Notes under the pieces: generated by a model | Database searches by the model: none | Seen by the model: only the letters and a program-made list of their open reading frames with translations | What the model was told of the DNA's origin: nothing | In this document: positions 26,612-34,024 of the stretch, piece after piece | How positions within the stretch are numbered: position 1 is the first letter of the stretch | Layout: each line of letters opens with the position of its first letter | Program-made: the position numbers and the translations under genes | NCBI GenBank assembly: GCA_965222535.1 | Contig: OZ244957.1 | Location: forward strand, 248,001 to 312,000 | Source: G965222535 sp965222535 | Lineage (GTDB): Bacteria > Pseudomonadota > Gammaproteobacteria > HK1 | Length of the DNA stretch: 64,000 nucleotides | Direction of reading: 5' to 3'

Positions 26612-28285
26612 TTAACCGTTCCAAGCCAGCTCCTCTGGGAAGATATAGCCGGTTGGGTGAACCTGATAGCCTTCCACGCGCTTGTCAAAAGCAGCAAACT
26701 GACCACGCCACAGCGGTTGGATGATAGGACCCCGTTCCTGCATGATGCGTTCCAACTGACCAAGAATCTCGGTCCGCTCTTCAATGTCGACGGTGCCCTC
26801 GGCTTTGGTCAGCAGGGAATCGAACTCCGCATCGTTGAAATGCGATTCATTCCAAGGTACGCCAGAGCGATAAGCAAGTGCCAGCACCATGAAGCCTAAC
26901 GGACGATGCGCCCAAGTGGTGAAACCAAACGGTACTTTATCCCACACATCCCAGAACTGTGCGGATGGCATCAGGTTGATGTTGACGCGGATGCCGGCAT
27001 CCGCCCATTGTTGCACCATGGTCTGTATCGCTTGCAGTTCCCATGGTGGATCCTTCTTACAGCCGATCTCAATATCGATGCCGTTAGGATAGCCAGCCTC
27101 ATGCAACAGTTGCTTAGCCTGCGCAACATCGCGCGACATAAACGGCAGCTTCTTGTAATCAGGGTGCACTGGGGCGACATGATGGTGCTCCGCCGCTGAA
27201 CCAATGCCGCGGTGTGCAAGCTGAAAGACTTTAGGCGTATCGATAGCCAACCGCATCGCCTTCCTGACGCGTGGATCCTTGAACTCCGGTCGATCGACCT
27301 GGACTCTAGCAATACCAGTACCTGCAGTGGTCGCTTGGTGGATGTGCAAGTGCGACAGAGTACGCAATACATCCAACTGGCTTACATCGGCATCGCCGCT
27401 GTATTGACCGTGCACTTGACGTGATGCCAAGGCACCGATGGCGGCTGACGGGTCATCGCCCAGATCGATGTATTCCAGCTCGTCAATGAAGGTCTTACCA
27501 CCCCACCAATTCGGGATGCGGCGCAACAAGGCGCGCTCACCGACTTGTTGCTCTACCAGCGGATAGGGGCCGGTGCCATTCGATCCCGCTCCAAAATTAC
27601 CACCCTCCTCAGGATCGAGCATGGCGAACGGGTAGTGGAACATATGCTCTGGCACCGCGACCTGCGGTTCCTTGAGATTCAGACGGAAGGTGTGGGAGTC
27701 CACTTTTTCGATGGCGCTTGCATCCCATAAGCGGGTGCTCATCTTCGCCATGCCTTTGTCGTCTTTCTCCCCGGTGTCGTACTCTTCCAGCATATAGCCC
27801 TTCATCAGCCCCAATACCGATGAACCGGTTTTTGGGTCCAGGCAATGCTTGATGTTCCAGATCGCATCGTCAGCGGTAAAATCGCGACCGCTATGCCACT
27901 TGACGTTCTCTAGCTTCATCGTCCACGTCTTCAGATCAGCGCTGGGTGACCATTTTTTGATCAGATATGGACGGGTGACGTTATCACTGCCGGTCTTGGT
28001 CAGATATTCGTGCGTACCGCGCCCTTGATTGGAATCGGTGATCCACGAGTAGGAATGCGGGGTATCGGTTTGCAGCACGCGCATCGAAATCCGTATTTTT
28101 CCACCTTGCGGCATACTCGCCGCATGCGCCGTGGAAGGCGCGGTCAAACCTACCATGCCATAAGCAGCACTTGCCGAAACGCCGAGCAAAGACGCATACC
28201 GGATGAACTCACGGCGTTCGATTTTACCGTCGTTGAACTGCTGCTTTAACTGTTTGAGGCCGTCGTGTTCTCGGTCTGCTGTCAT
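26612..28285 (-). CDS. Family 5 extracellular solute-binding protein, Tat-like signal
   Basis: Periplasmic receptor of a peptide-type ABC importer, 557 aa from the chosen ATG. The N-terminus has a ~20-residue cytoplasmic lead, ERREFIRYASLLGVSASAAYG and an AHA cleavage region, resembling a Tat signal (RR followed by a hydrophobic run). SBP_bac_5 patterns follow: YLTKTGSDNVTRPYLIKKWSPSADLKTWTMKL and FTADDAIWNI. GAGGAAA lies 6 nt before the ATG at 28285; an in-frame TTG 24 nt upstream is less likely. No permease or ATPase genes adjoin it, so it may share the importer at 3201-7346. It differs strongly from the receptor at 7866. Confidence 0.9.
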   Translation of the reverse strand: MTADREHDGLKQLKQQFNDGKIERREFIRYASLLGVSASAAYGMVGLTAPSTAHAASMPQGGKIRISMRVLQTDTPHSYSWITDSNQGRGTHEYLTKTGSDNVTRPYLIKKWSPSADLKTWTMKLENVKWHSGRDFTADDAIWNIKHCLDPKTGSSVLGLMKGYMLEEYDTGEKDDKGMAKMSTRLWDASAIEKVDSHTFRLNLKEPQVAVPEHMFHYPFAMLDPEEGGNFGAGSNGTGPYPLVEQQVGERALLRRIPNWWGGKTFIDELEYIDLGDDPSAAIGALASRQVHGQYSGDADVSQLDVLRTLSHLHIHQATTAGTGIARVQVDRPEFKDPRVRKAMRLAIDTPKVFQLAHRGIGSAAEHHHVAPVHPDYKKLPFMSRDVAQAKQLLHEAGYPNGIDIEIGCKKDPPWELQAIQTMVQQWADAGIRVNINLMPSAQFWDVWDKVPFGFTTWAHRPLGFMVLALAYRSGVPWNESHFNDAEFDSLLTKAEGTVDIEERTEILGQLERIMQERGPIIQPLWRGQFAAFDKRVEGYQVHPTGYIFPEELAWNG

Positions 28286-28549
28286 AATTTTTTCCTCTGA
28301 TATGAACAACTTAAAGGCTATCCGCTGTGACTGTATAGCCCATTATGCATCTCCATTCCAACAGCGAAGTGGCTGCCGCTTGAGCACTATAACTCCGCAC
28401 TCAGGCGTATTATATACTGGTTTTCAACCAAAATGCTTGATTAAATTTGTTCCCACGCTATGCGTGGAAACTTCCCCCTATCTCCCTCTGGGAGATGGGG
28501 GAGGCGCATTGCTTCTGGCTGTAATAAGGATTGGTTACCACCCCCCCTC

Positions 28550-28582
28550 CCCTTCCTGTATCCCCAAGTAGCATCGCGTATA
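28550..28582 (-). repeat. Family C head, reverse copy
   Basis: On the minus strand GATGCTACTTGGGGATACAG followed by GAAGGGG, nearly identical to the heads at 25130, 35155 and 42660. The remaining 28286-28549 has no gene; it includes the AT-rich upstream region of the binding protein. Confidence 0.65.
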
Positions 28583-28585
28583 AGC

Positions 28586-29866
28586 TCAGCTTCCCAAGGA
28601 ATAAATAGTTACTGATTTCTTGCGTCCGCGTACTTGCACGGTGCCAATTTCATGGTAATTAAAGCGATCAACACCCGCCAATTGGCGGGTGTACTCAGAG
28701 ACAAGAATGCGCGTTTTGTGTTCTTTGTTCAACTGTTCCAGACGGGCTGCCAAATTGACATCGTCGCCGTGTACGGTATAGCCGAGCTGAGTTCCCGTGC
28801 CAACCAACCCTCCTACCACCAGCCCAGAATTGATGCCGATGCGAGAGCGGAGCGGGATGCCGCTGCCGAAAGTGCGGTCTTGTAGCGCTTCCTGAATGGC
28901 AAACGCAGCGCGAATCGCGTTAAGCGCGTGTTCCTCGTTGACCGCAGGGAGGTTAAAAGTGGCGAGGACCGCATCCCCTTGGTATTGGGTGATGACGCCG
29001 CCGTGGGCCTGCAACGGCGCACTCACAACGGCAAAGTATTCGTTCAGGGTGCGAATCAATTCTTGCGGTTGCAGGGTTTCGCTGATGCTGGAAAAGCCCT
29101 CTATGTCCATAAACAAAATCGTCGCTTCGCGCAATTCACCGTCACCGACCTGCACCTGTTGACCGCTGCTTTTTATTCTGGAGGCAACCTCATCGGGTAC
29201 GAAGCGCGACAACTCGTTGACCGTCGATTGCTCGTAGATGGTACGTTCAAGCAACCTGCGAGCGCGGGTGATAGCGACCATCAGCACCAGCGTGACGACT
29301 AGGATAGAGATCACTTTGTCGATCTCGGCACCGATCAAAATCGCGTTGGAAGTCATGTATTGCACGAAATCGCGCGTCACTAACGGATCCGATTGAGCGA
29401 TTGCATACCACACTAATAGCAGCCAGCCAACCGCCGCGGTCAATCCCGATAGCGCGACATAACGCACCTGAAAACGTAACGCACGCAAGCCAATGAAGAT
29501 AAAAACATAAAGCAAGGTGGGTGCCTTCAGGTAAAAAGACGCCGGTTGGTCATACTTCAGATGAAAGCTCCAGATGAGGGCCAGCAGCAACACCATATCC
29601 ATCACCACTGACAGGTACAGAAACCATTGCGGCAGCCGGCGCATGTGGGCAAGCGCCAAGCGTATGATAGTGAACACAATGTAGGCACCCAGCACCCAGG
29701 GCTCAAATCTGAATTCCAAGGTACTGCCGGGTGGATCAGGGGATAACCAATACAGCACGGTGAACATCAATACGATCAGCAGTTGTACATAGCTGATCAG
29801 ACGTTCGCTGGTGAGCTGTTGCGCCTCGATAGTGGCGCGTATGTGTTCGGGAAGCCCTGCTTTCAT
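28586..29866 (-). CDS. Membrane-anchored class III adenylate/guanylate cyclase
   Basis: 426-aa signalling enzyme. Residues ~20-210 hold about six hydrophobic segments; a short linker (VNELSRFVPDEVASRI) leads into the C-terminal catalytic domain from ~245. Metal-binding aspartates are in LFMDIEGFSS and QGDAVLATF, and the transition-state Asn and Arg in GDDVNLAARLEQLN, so the active site looks complete and the product would be cAMP or cGMP. The FVP(D/E)EVA linker is typical of integral-membrane bacterial cyclases. Its ATG overlaps the methyltransferase stop (ATGA), so the two are translationally coupled. Confidence 0.92.
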   Translation of the reverse strand: MKAGLPEHIRATIEAQQLTSERLISYVQLLIVLMFTVLYWLSPDPPGSTLEFRFEPWVLGAYIVFTIIRLALAHMRRLPQWFLYLSVVMDMVLLLALIWSFHLKYDQPASFYLKAPTLLYVFIFIGLRALRFQVRYVALSGLTAAVGWLLLVWYAIAQSDPLVTRDFVQYMTSNAILIGAEIDKVISILVVTLVLMVAITRARRLLERTIYEQSTVNELSRFVPDEVASRIKSSGQQVQVGDGELREATILFMDIEGFSSISETLQPQELIRTLNEYFAVVSAPLQAHGGVITQYQGDAVLATFNLPAVNEEHALNAIRAAFAIQEALQDRTFGSGIPLRSRIGINSGLVVGGLVGTGTQLGYTVHGDDVNLAARLEQLNKEHKTRILVSEYTRQLAGVDRFNYHEIGTVQVRGRKKSVTIYSLGS

Positions 29867-30633
29867 TGAATCGATCCCCTGATCGTGAATTGGCTCAGCG
29901 CATGGTCGTTGCGGGCAGCTAACAGCAACGCGTTACTGGATTTTAAACCGTTGCGCTGACGGAAGGTATGTGAATGATCACAAAATGGATCAAACCAACG
30001 CCATTTAAACCCCGCTTCAGACAGCCGCTGCGGAAAATCGTTGCCGAATACCCACGCATCTCCGTTCTCTGCGTACCACGCGTCAGGCAACTCTGGACGC
30101 TGTTGTCGCGCAGTGCTCGCCGATTGCGTTTTCTGGTCGTAAAAGGCAGTCGTTATCACAGCGATGCCGGTGTTGCAAAGGCAGCGGTAAAGTTCGGCTA
30201 TGGCGTTAACAAAAAGAGGTACGTAAGGCAATACATTGCAGCATATTACCACACTAAAAGCATTGTCGATAAAACCCAATTGAGCGACATCCATGTACAT
30301 GAGGCGCTGCCGCGCCAGCAGCAGGGAATGAAACCGTAGCTTGCGTTGATCGATCGCTAAGTAGCGCCCGCGGCGCAATACGCCCGCGCTGATAATCCGC
30401 TGGGCATGTACCCGGGATGGCCCTACCTCGAGAATCGGACTGCCGCTGCTAAGCAGCGGACAGACATAGGAGCGCAGATACCACCACAGGGCGCGGGTGC
30501 GTGGCTTAGCAGCGCAATGCGGGCACTGCCCCCAGCGCGGCGGCAAACCATAATCCTCAAACGCGCTGACGGCTTGTTGACAAACCCAACAGTAACCAGC
30601 GTAATCGGCGCAAGCACTCACGTAATCAGCCAA
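29863..30633 (-). CDS. Class I SAM-dependent methyltransferase with N-terminal zinc ribbon
   Basis: 256-aa putative methyltransferase. Cysteine pairs CWVC (~15-18) and CPHC (~37-40) make a zinc-ribbon-like head, followed by a Rossmann-type SAM domain: ILEVGPSRVHAQ (~67-78) as motif I and a hydrophobic ICCNVLPYVPLF stretch near 130-140. Proteins with this layout modify sugars or membrane-linked molecules, but no substrate can be named. The only in-frame start near the zinc ribbon is TTG at 30633, so the start is uncertain; the end of a family A repeat lies 10-25 nt upstream. It is the first gene of a two-gene unit with the cyclase. Confidence 0.72.
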   Translation of the reverse strand: MADYVSACADYAGYCWVCQQAVSAFEDYGLPPRWGQCPHCAAKPRTRALWWYLRSYVCPLLSSGSPILEVGPSRVHAQRIISAGVLRRGRYLAIDQRKLRFHSLLLARQRLMYMDVAQLGFIDNAFSVVICCNVLPYVPLFVNAIAELYRCLCNTGIAVITTAFYDQKTQSASTARQQRPELPDAWYAENGDAWVFGNDFPQRLSEAGFKWRWFDPFCDHSHTFRQRNGLKSSNALLLAARNDHALSQFTIRGSIQ

Positions 30634-30864
30634 GCACTCATAAGCTCACCTCGAAAAACCTCCTATCCTAAGGTGATTTTTGTTGCCACTGTTGCATAGC
30701 GTGAAGAGAGGATAGGTGGCCTATAAAGATGTCTGGAAAATGGCATAATTGTAGAGTCTAACATAGTGAAGGATGGTCTTGACAGCAACTGTCACGTATG
30801 ATATAGTCCGTAGCATTGGTAAATGTGGTGTTAGAGAGTTTATGGAGGAAAGGGCTAAAGTCAT

Positions 30865-31150
30865 GCTCTCATCCCAGAGCCTCGCTGCTCAACCCTTTTC
30901 CAGAGCGTTTACCGAAGCCCTCGGCCCTGCACGGCGTCGAGGCGAGGGCGCAGGCTGTACTGGGGTTAGGGGTTTGGGGGAAGGGAGTACAGCGTTTAGG
31001 GGTGTTAAACACGCCTTCACCCTTCCCTCAATATAAACGTCTTTACCCTCCTTATTCTCCTGAAAAAGCAAGTGCAGCTTGTTTTTCAGGATTAAATAAC
31101 GCTTCAGATTCCAGAACACTGCCCGAAACCCTTTCCAGAGCACCAAACGC
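30865..31150 (-). repeat. Family B repeat, single reverse copy
   Basis: Read on the minus strand it has the GCTCTGGAA blocks, a CCTGAAAAACAAGCTGC / GCTTTTTCAGG hairpin, AGGAGGGTAAAGACGTTTAT, GGGAAGGGTGAAGGCGTG, the CCTTCCCCCAAACCCCTAAC tract and the GCCGTGCAGGGCCGAGG block. This is one full unit of the array at 32490-33890. No gene in 30634-31210. Confidence 0.8.
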
Positions 31151-31210
31151 AGCACGACTCACGAGGTGCACAAAACGCTCTCCCTCACCCATTGAGTATA
31201 TTCAAGTGGC

Positions 31211-31336
31211 ATGAGTATAGATACAACGATGGAAGTTATTCACGGTCTGATGGTTTTGGTGGTTTTCGATGTAATTGAATCGCTTACAAGGCAAATGAAC
31301 TCAAACTGCCAATATGCTAAAAACTACAAGATATGA
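31211..31336 (+). CDS. Possible 41-aa ORF before the first cassette
   Basis: Frame starting MSIDTTMEVIHGLMVLVVFD and ending inside the degenerate attC-like site, the arrangement expected of a cassette ORF that runs into its recombination site. No good ribosome-binding site is visible, and I recognise no family. It may be the 3' remnant of an older cassette. Confidence 0.2.
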   Translation: MSIDTTMEVIHGLMVLVVFDVIESLTRQMNSNCQYAKNYKI

Positions 31337-31343
31337 GTTGTAC
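31282..31343 (+). other. Degenerate attC-like site (attC0)
   Basis: GCTTACAAGGCAAATGAACTC at the left matches the left arm of the next site (CTAACAAGGCAAATGCACTC), and the right end is GTTGTACATCAG, like the right end of the third site (GTTATACATCAG). The inner arms GAACTC and GAGTTG pair. The left consensus RYYYAAC is damaged, so this site is probably weak or dead. It bounds cassette 1 on the left. Confidence 0.45.
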
Positions 31344-31407
31344 ATCAGAAACCAGCCCATATATCTTGTTTATGGCCAGTTGATAAAATAACTATGGAGC
31401 AGAAATA

Positions 31408-31665
31408 ATACCAAAAAAAACAAGAGACACCGTAACTTATGACCTTAAGCGTGGTAATAAAGTGGTCTATCGTGGTACCACCAATGATCCTGAACAACGA
31501 GAACAACAGCACAAACAGTCAGGTAAACAGTTCGATAGCTTAAAGGTTACATCGAGGCAAATGACTGAAGACGGTGCTATGAAAAAAGAAACCGAGAATT
31601 TGGAAACATATCGTAGAGGGCATGGTGGTAAGAATCCGCTTTATAATAAGGATGATGATGGTTAG
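31408..31665 (+). CDS. Small GIY-YIG-like protein in cassette 1, no AUG start
   Basis: About 85 residues. TVTYDLKRGNKVVYRGTTND resembles the N-terminal beta strands of the GIY-YIG nuclease fold (Y...VYRG in place of GIY...YIG), followed by REQQHKQSGKQF. The catalytic glutamate of full nucleases is not obvious, though E67 (KKETENLETYR) is a candidate. The conserved-looking N-terminus PKKTRDTVTYD is preceded by ATA, not ATG; GGAG lies 8 nt before it. The next usable start is GTG at 31462, which would cut the fold. So the gene uses AUA, or it has lost its start. The stop lies 1 nt before the attC1 left end. Confidence 0.6.
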   Translation: MPKKTRDTVTYDLKRGNKVVYRGTTNDPEQREQQHKQSGKQFDSLKVTSRQMTEDGAMKKETENLETYRRGHGGKNPLYNKDDDG

Positions 31666-31666
31666 C

Positions 31667-31755
31667 GCCTAACAAGGCAAATGCACTCGGATGGCAAAAA
31701 GGGACGCTCCTTCGTCGCTCTGCTTTTTTGCCGCCGGTGATTTGCGACGTTAGAT
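31667..31755 (+). other. attC recombination site 1 (89 bp)
   Basis: Left end GCCTAAC (consensus RYYYAAC) at 31667-31673 and right end GTTAGAT (GTTRRRY) at 31749-31755. Between them an imperfect inverted repeat pairs GCAAATGCACTCGGATGGCAAAAAGG with CTTTTTTGCCGCCGGTGATTTGC, leaving an unpaired centre. Shape, boundary sequences and the position directly behind an ORF are those of an integron cassette recombination site. Confidence 0.85.
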
Positions 31756-31761
31756 GAGGGA

Positions 31762-32037
31762 GATAGTAAAAAGGTGGCACCTACCATTTCACTTCTAGAA
31801 ACCAATTCTTTGTTACAGAGCGAAGGCATTGGGTGTCTTCGGAGTGGCAGGATCGACCTGCTAGTGCCAACAGGAGAAATCTTATGGCTGCTAAAACTAA
31901 GTGCAAACCTACGCGTGTTACGCCGAAGCCTGGGCCTAAAACTGTGCGGGTATCAACCCATACACGTTCCAAGCCCAAGCCTTTGACTAAATGCAAGTAG
32001 GTAAGTAAAGGTAGGTAGGTGCCACCTTTTTACTATC
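31762..32037. mobile_element. 276-bp element with perfect 24-bp terminal inverted repeats
   Basis: The ends at 31762-31785 and 32014-32037 are exact reverse complements over 24 bp (left end starts GATAGTAAAAAGGTGGCACC). Within each arm GGTGGCACC is nearly self-complementary. The element encloses a 38-aa ORF and fills almost all of cassette 2, leaving 6 nt on the left and 22 nt before the next attC. It could be a miniature transposable element inserted in a cassette, or the inverted repeats could be part of the cassette itself. No target duplication is evident. Confidence 0.7.
31884..32000 (+). CDS. 38-aa lysine/proline-rich basic protein inside the inverted-repeat element
   Basis: AGGAGA lies 6 nt before the ATG. 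The product begins MAAKTKCKPTRVTPKPGPKT and ends with KPKPLTKCK; it has nine Lys, three Arg, eight Pro-type turns and cysteines at positions 7 and 37, and no acidic residue, so it is strongly basic and could bind nucleic acid. I recognise no family. The good ribosome site and location inside an element filling a gene cassette argue that it is expressed. Confidence 0.5.
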   Translation: MAAKTKCKPTRVTPKPGPKTVRVSTHTRSKPKPLTKCK

Positions 32038-32059
32038 TTTATGGTTAAAATGTCAAATC

Positions 32060-32121
32060 ATCTAACAAAAACTTCAACACGGATGCTTCGCTACGCCCCG
32101 GTTAAGTTGTTGGCGTTATAC
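32060..32121 (+). other. attC recombination site 2 (62 bp)
   Basis: Left end ATCTAAC (RYYYAAC) at 32060-32066; right end GTTATAC at 32115-32121, which departs from GTTRRRY at one base. Inner arms AACTTCAAC and GTTAAGTTGTT can pair. It closes cassette 2 and opens cassette 3. Confidence 0.75.
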
Positions 32122-32157
32122 ATCAGTTTCTAAACAACCCTATAGGAGGGATAAGAT

Positions 32158-32307
32158 ATGGCTGTAAAACATACTCCAACTGGTGAAGTTCACAAAGGAA
32201 GTAAAGGTGGTAAAACTGGTTGTGGCTTTAATACAAAAGAAAACCCAAGCCACTGGGAAAACACCAGTGAGCAAGTAACCTGCGCTAAGAATGGTTGCAA
32301 AAACTAG
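32158..32307 (+). CDS. 49-aa cysteine-containing protein of cassette 3
   Basis: Strong ribosome site (AGGAGGG, 6-7 nt before ATG). The product begins MAVKHTPTGEVHKGSKGGKT and has cysteines at 22, 42 and 47 with several histidines (H5, H12, H32), so a small metal-binding fold is possible. No signal peptide or membrane segment. I do not recognise a family. The stop codon lies 7 nt before attC3, the canonical position of a cassette ORF, and it points toward the attC as expected. Confidence 0.65.
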   Translation: MAVKHTPTGEVHKGSKGGKTGCGFNTKENPSHWENTSEQVTCAKNGCKN

Positions 32308-32314
32308 CTAATCA

Positions 32315-32376
32315 GCCTAACAAATCCATCAAAAAGCGCCGCTCGTACCTCACGCGCATTATGAGTGTCGTTAGGC
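32315..32376 (+). other. attC recombination site 3 (62 bp)
   Basis: The ends GCCTAAC (32315-32321) and GTTAGGC (32370-32376) are perfect and mutually complementary consensus boxes. Inner arms CATCAAAAAGCGC and GCGCATTATGAGTG pair imperfectly. It is the best-formed site of the array and its right boundary. Confidence 0.85.
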
Positions 32377-32399
32377 CTCACATGGGCTACTGAATCACG

Positions 32400-32489
32400 A
32401 TGGGAAAGATCTTCGCTCTTTGCTGTCCATCCGGGGCCGGCAAGACGATCTTCCTCAATACCATTGTCGAGTCGCACCCTGAGCGCTGA
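32400..32489 (+). pseudogene. Guanylate-kinase-like P-loop fragment
   Basis: A 29-codon frame beginning MGKIFALCCPSGAGKTIFLN. The order GKIF...PSGAGKT...L...SHP is the N-terminal strand, P-loop and first helix of guanylate kinase (about 205 aa when complete). It ends at a stop exactly where the family B array begins, so the rest of the gene is missing. It could be a truncated chromosomal gmk copy or part of a further cassette; no attC follows it. Confidence 0.55.
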
Positions 32490-33890
32490 GATAGCTTCGG
32501 GCAAGGTTCTGGGATGGCAGAGGGCAAGGCTCTGGGATCTTTTAATATTTTTAATCCTCAACAGCCAAGCATAGCTTGTGCTGTTGAGGATAATAAGGAG
32601 GGTAACGACGTTTGTATTGGGGGAAGGGTTAGGGCGTGTTTTAACATCCCCAAACGCTTTACTCCCTTCCCCCAAACCCCTAACCCCAGCATCGCCTGCG
32701 CCCTCGCCTCAACGCCGTGCAGGGCCGAGGGCTGCGGGCAATGCTCTGGAATAGCAGAGGGCAAGGTTCTGGGGGGCTTCGGGCGGGGACTCTGGGATCT
32801 TTTAATATTTTTAATCCTCAAAATGCCGCGCTTTGCTCGGTATTTTGAGGAGTCTAAGGAGGGTAACGACGTTTGTATTGGGGGAAGGGTGAAGGCGTGT
32901 TTTAACATCCCCAAACGCTTTACTCCCTTCCCCCAAGCCCCTAACCCCAGCATCGCCTGCGCCCTCGCCTCAACGCCGTGCAAGGCCGAGGGCTGCGGGC
33001 AATGCTCTGGAATAGCAGAGGGCAATACTCTGGGAATGGCAGAGGGCGAAGTTCTGGCATGGCTTCGGGCAAGGCTCTGGGATCTTTTAATATTTTTAAT
33101 CCTGAGATGCTAGGCTCTGCCTAGCACATCTCAGGAGTCTAAGGAGGGTAACGACGTTTATATTGGGGGAAGGGTGAGGGCGTGTTTTAACATCCCCAAA
33201 TACTTTACTCCCTTCCCCCAAACCCCTAACCCCAGCATCGCCTGCGCCCTCGCCTCAACGCCGTGCAGGGCCGAGGGCTGCGGGCAATGCTCTGGCATAA
33301 CGGAGAGCAAGGCTCTGGAATAGCAGAGGGCAAGACTCTGGGATCTTTTAATATTTTTAATCCTCAAAATGCCGCGCTTTGCTCGGTATTTTGAGGAGTC
33401 TAAGGAGGGTAACGACGTTTATATTGGGGGAAGGGTGAGGGCGTGTTTTAACATCCCCAAACACTTTACTCCCTTCCCCCAAACCCCTAACCCCAGCATC
33501 GCCTGCGCTTTCGCCTCAACGCCGTGCAGGGCCGAGGACTGCGGGCAATACTCTGGAAAGGCAGAGGGCAATGCTCTGGAATAGCAGAGGGCAAGGTTCT
33601 GGGATGGCAGAGGGCAAGGCTCTGGGATCTTTTAATATTTTTAATCCTCAAAATGCCGCGCTTTGCTCGGTATTTTGAGGAGTCTAAGGAGGGTAACGAC
33701 GTTTGTATTGGGGGAAGGGTGAAGGCGTGTTTTAACATCCCCAAACGCTTTACTCCCTTCCCCCAAGCCCCTAACCCCAGCATCGCCTGCGCCCTCGCCT
33801 CAACGCCGTGCAAGGCCGAGGGCTGCGGGCAATGCTCTGGAATGGCAGAGGGCAAGGCTCTGGAATGGCAAAGGGCGAGGCTCTGGGATG
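32490..33890 (+). repeat. Family B tandem array, five units with variable hairpins
   Basis: Units repeat with hairpin starts at 32556, 32816, 33101, 33362 and 33646, giving spacings 260, 285, 261 and 284 nt. Each unit contains TTTTAATATTTTTAATCCT, a ~35-nt hairpin, AGGAGGGTAACGACGTTT, GGGGGAAGGGTGA, CATCCCCAAACGCTTTACTC, CCTTCCCCCAAACCCCTAAC, a GCCCTCGCCTCAACGCCGTG block and two or three ~23-nt subunits built on GGCAGAGGGCAAGGCTCTGG. The hairpin arms differ between units but stay complementary. Frames of 69-199 codons in this stretch are translations of the repeat and not genes. Confidence 0.9.
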
Positions 33891-33950
33891 GGAGCAATGA
33901 CCCCTCCAGCAATCATTTCATAGTGCCGCTAAAACGACCCACCTAAACGA

Positions 33951-33993
33951 CAAAAAAACAGCCCGCCAACCACGGCCGATCAACGGGCTGTTC
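33951..33993 (-). terminator. Rho-independent terminator of the BMP-family gene
   Basis: On the minus strand AACAGCCCGTTGATCGG and CCGTGGTTGGCGGGCTGTT form a stem with AACAGCCCG/CGGGCTGTT arms, followed by TTTTTTT. It lies 32 nt after the stop at 34025. Confidence 0.85.
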
Positions 33994-34024
33994 GTATGGC
34001 TACAGCGCTTGCTTGGGCGTTGGC

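Noticed and set aside
30773..31214. Frames of 87-132 codons in the 30.8-31.2 kb gap
   Set aside because: They read through a family B repeat copy.
32490..33890. CRISPR array
   Set aside because: Units are far too long, spacers are not unique and no cas genes are present.
32514..33946. Several open frames of 69-199 codons on both strands in the tandem array
   Set aside because: They are translations of the ~260/284-nt repeat in different units, lack ribosome sites and repeat the same peptide; no gene.
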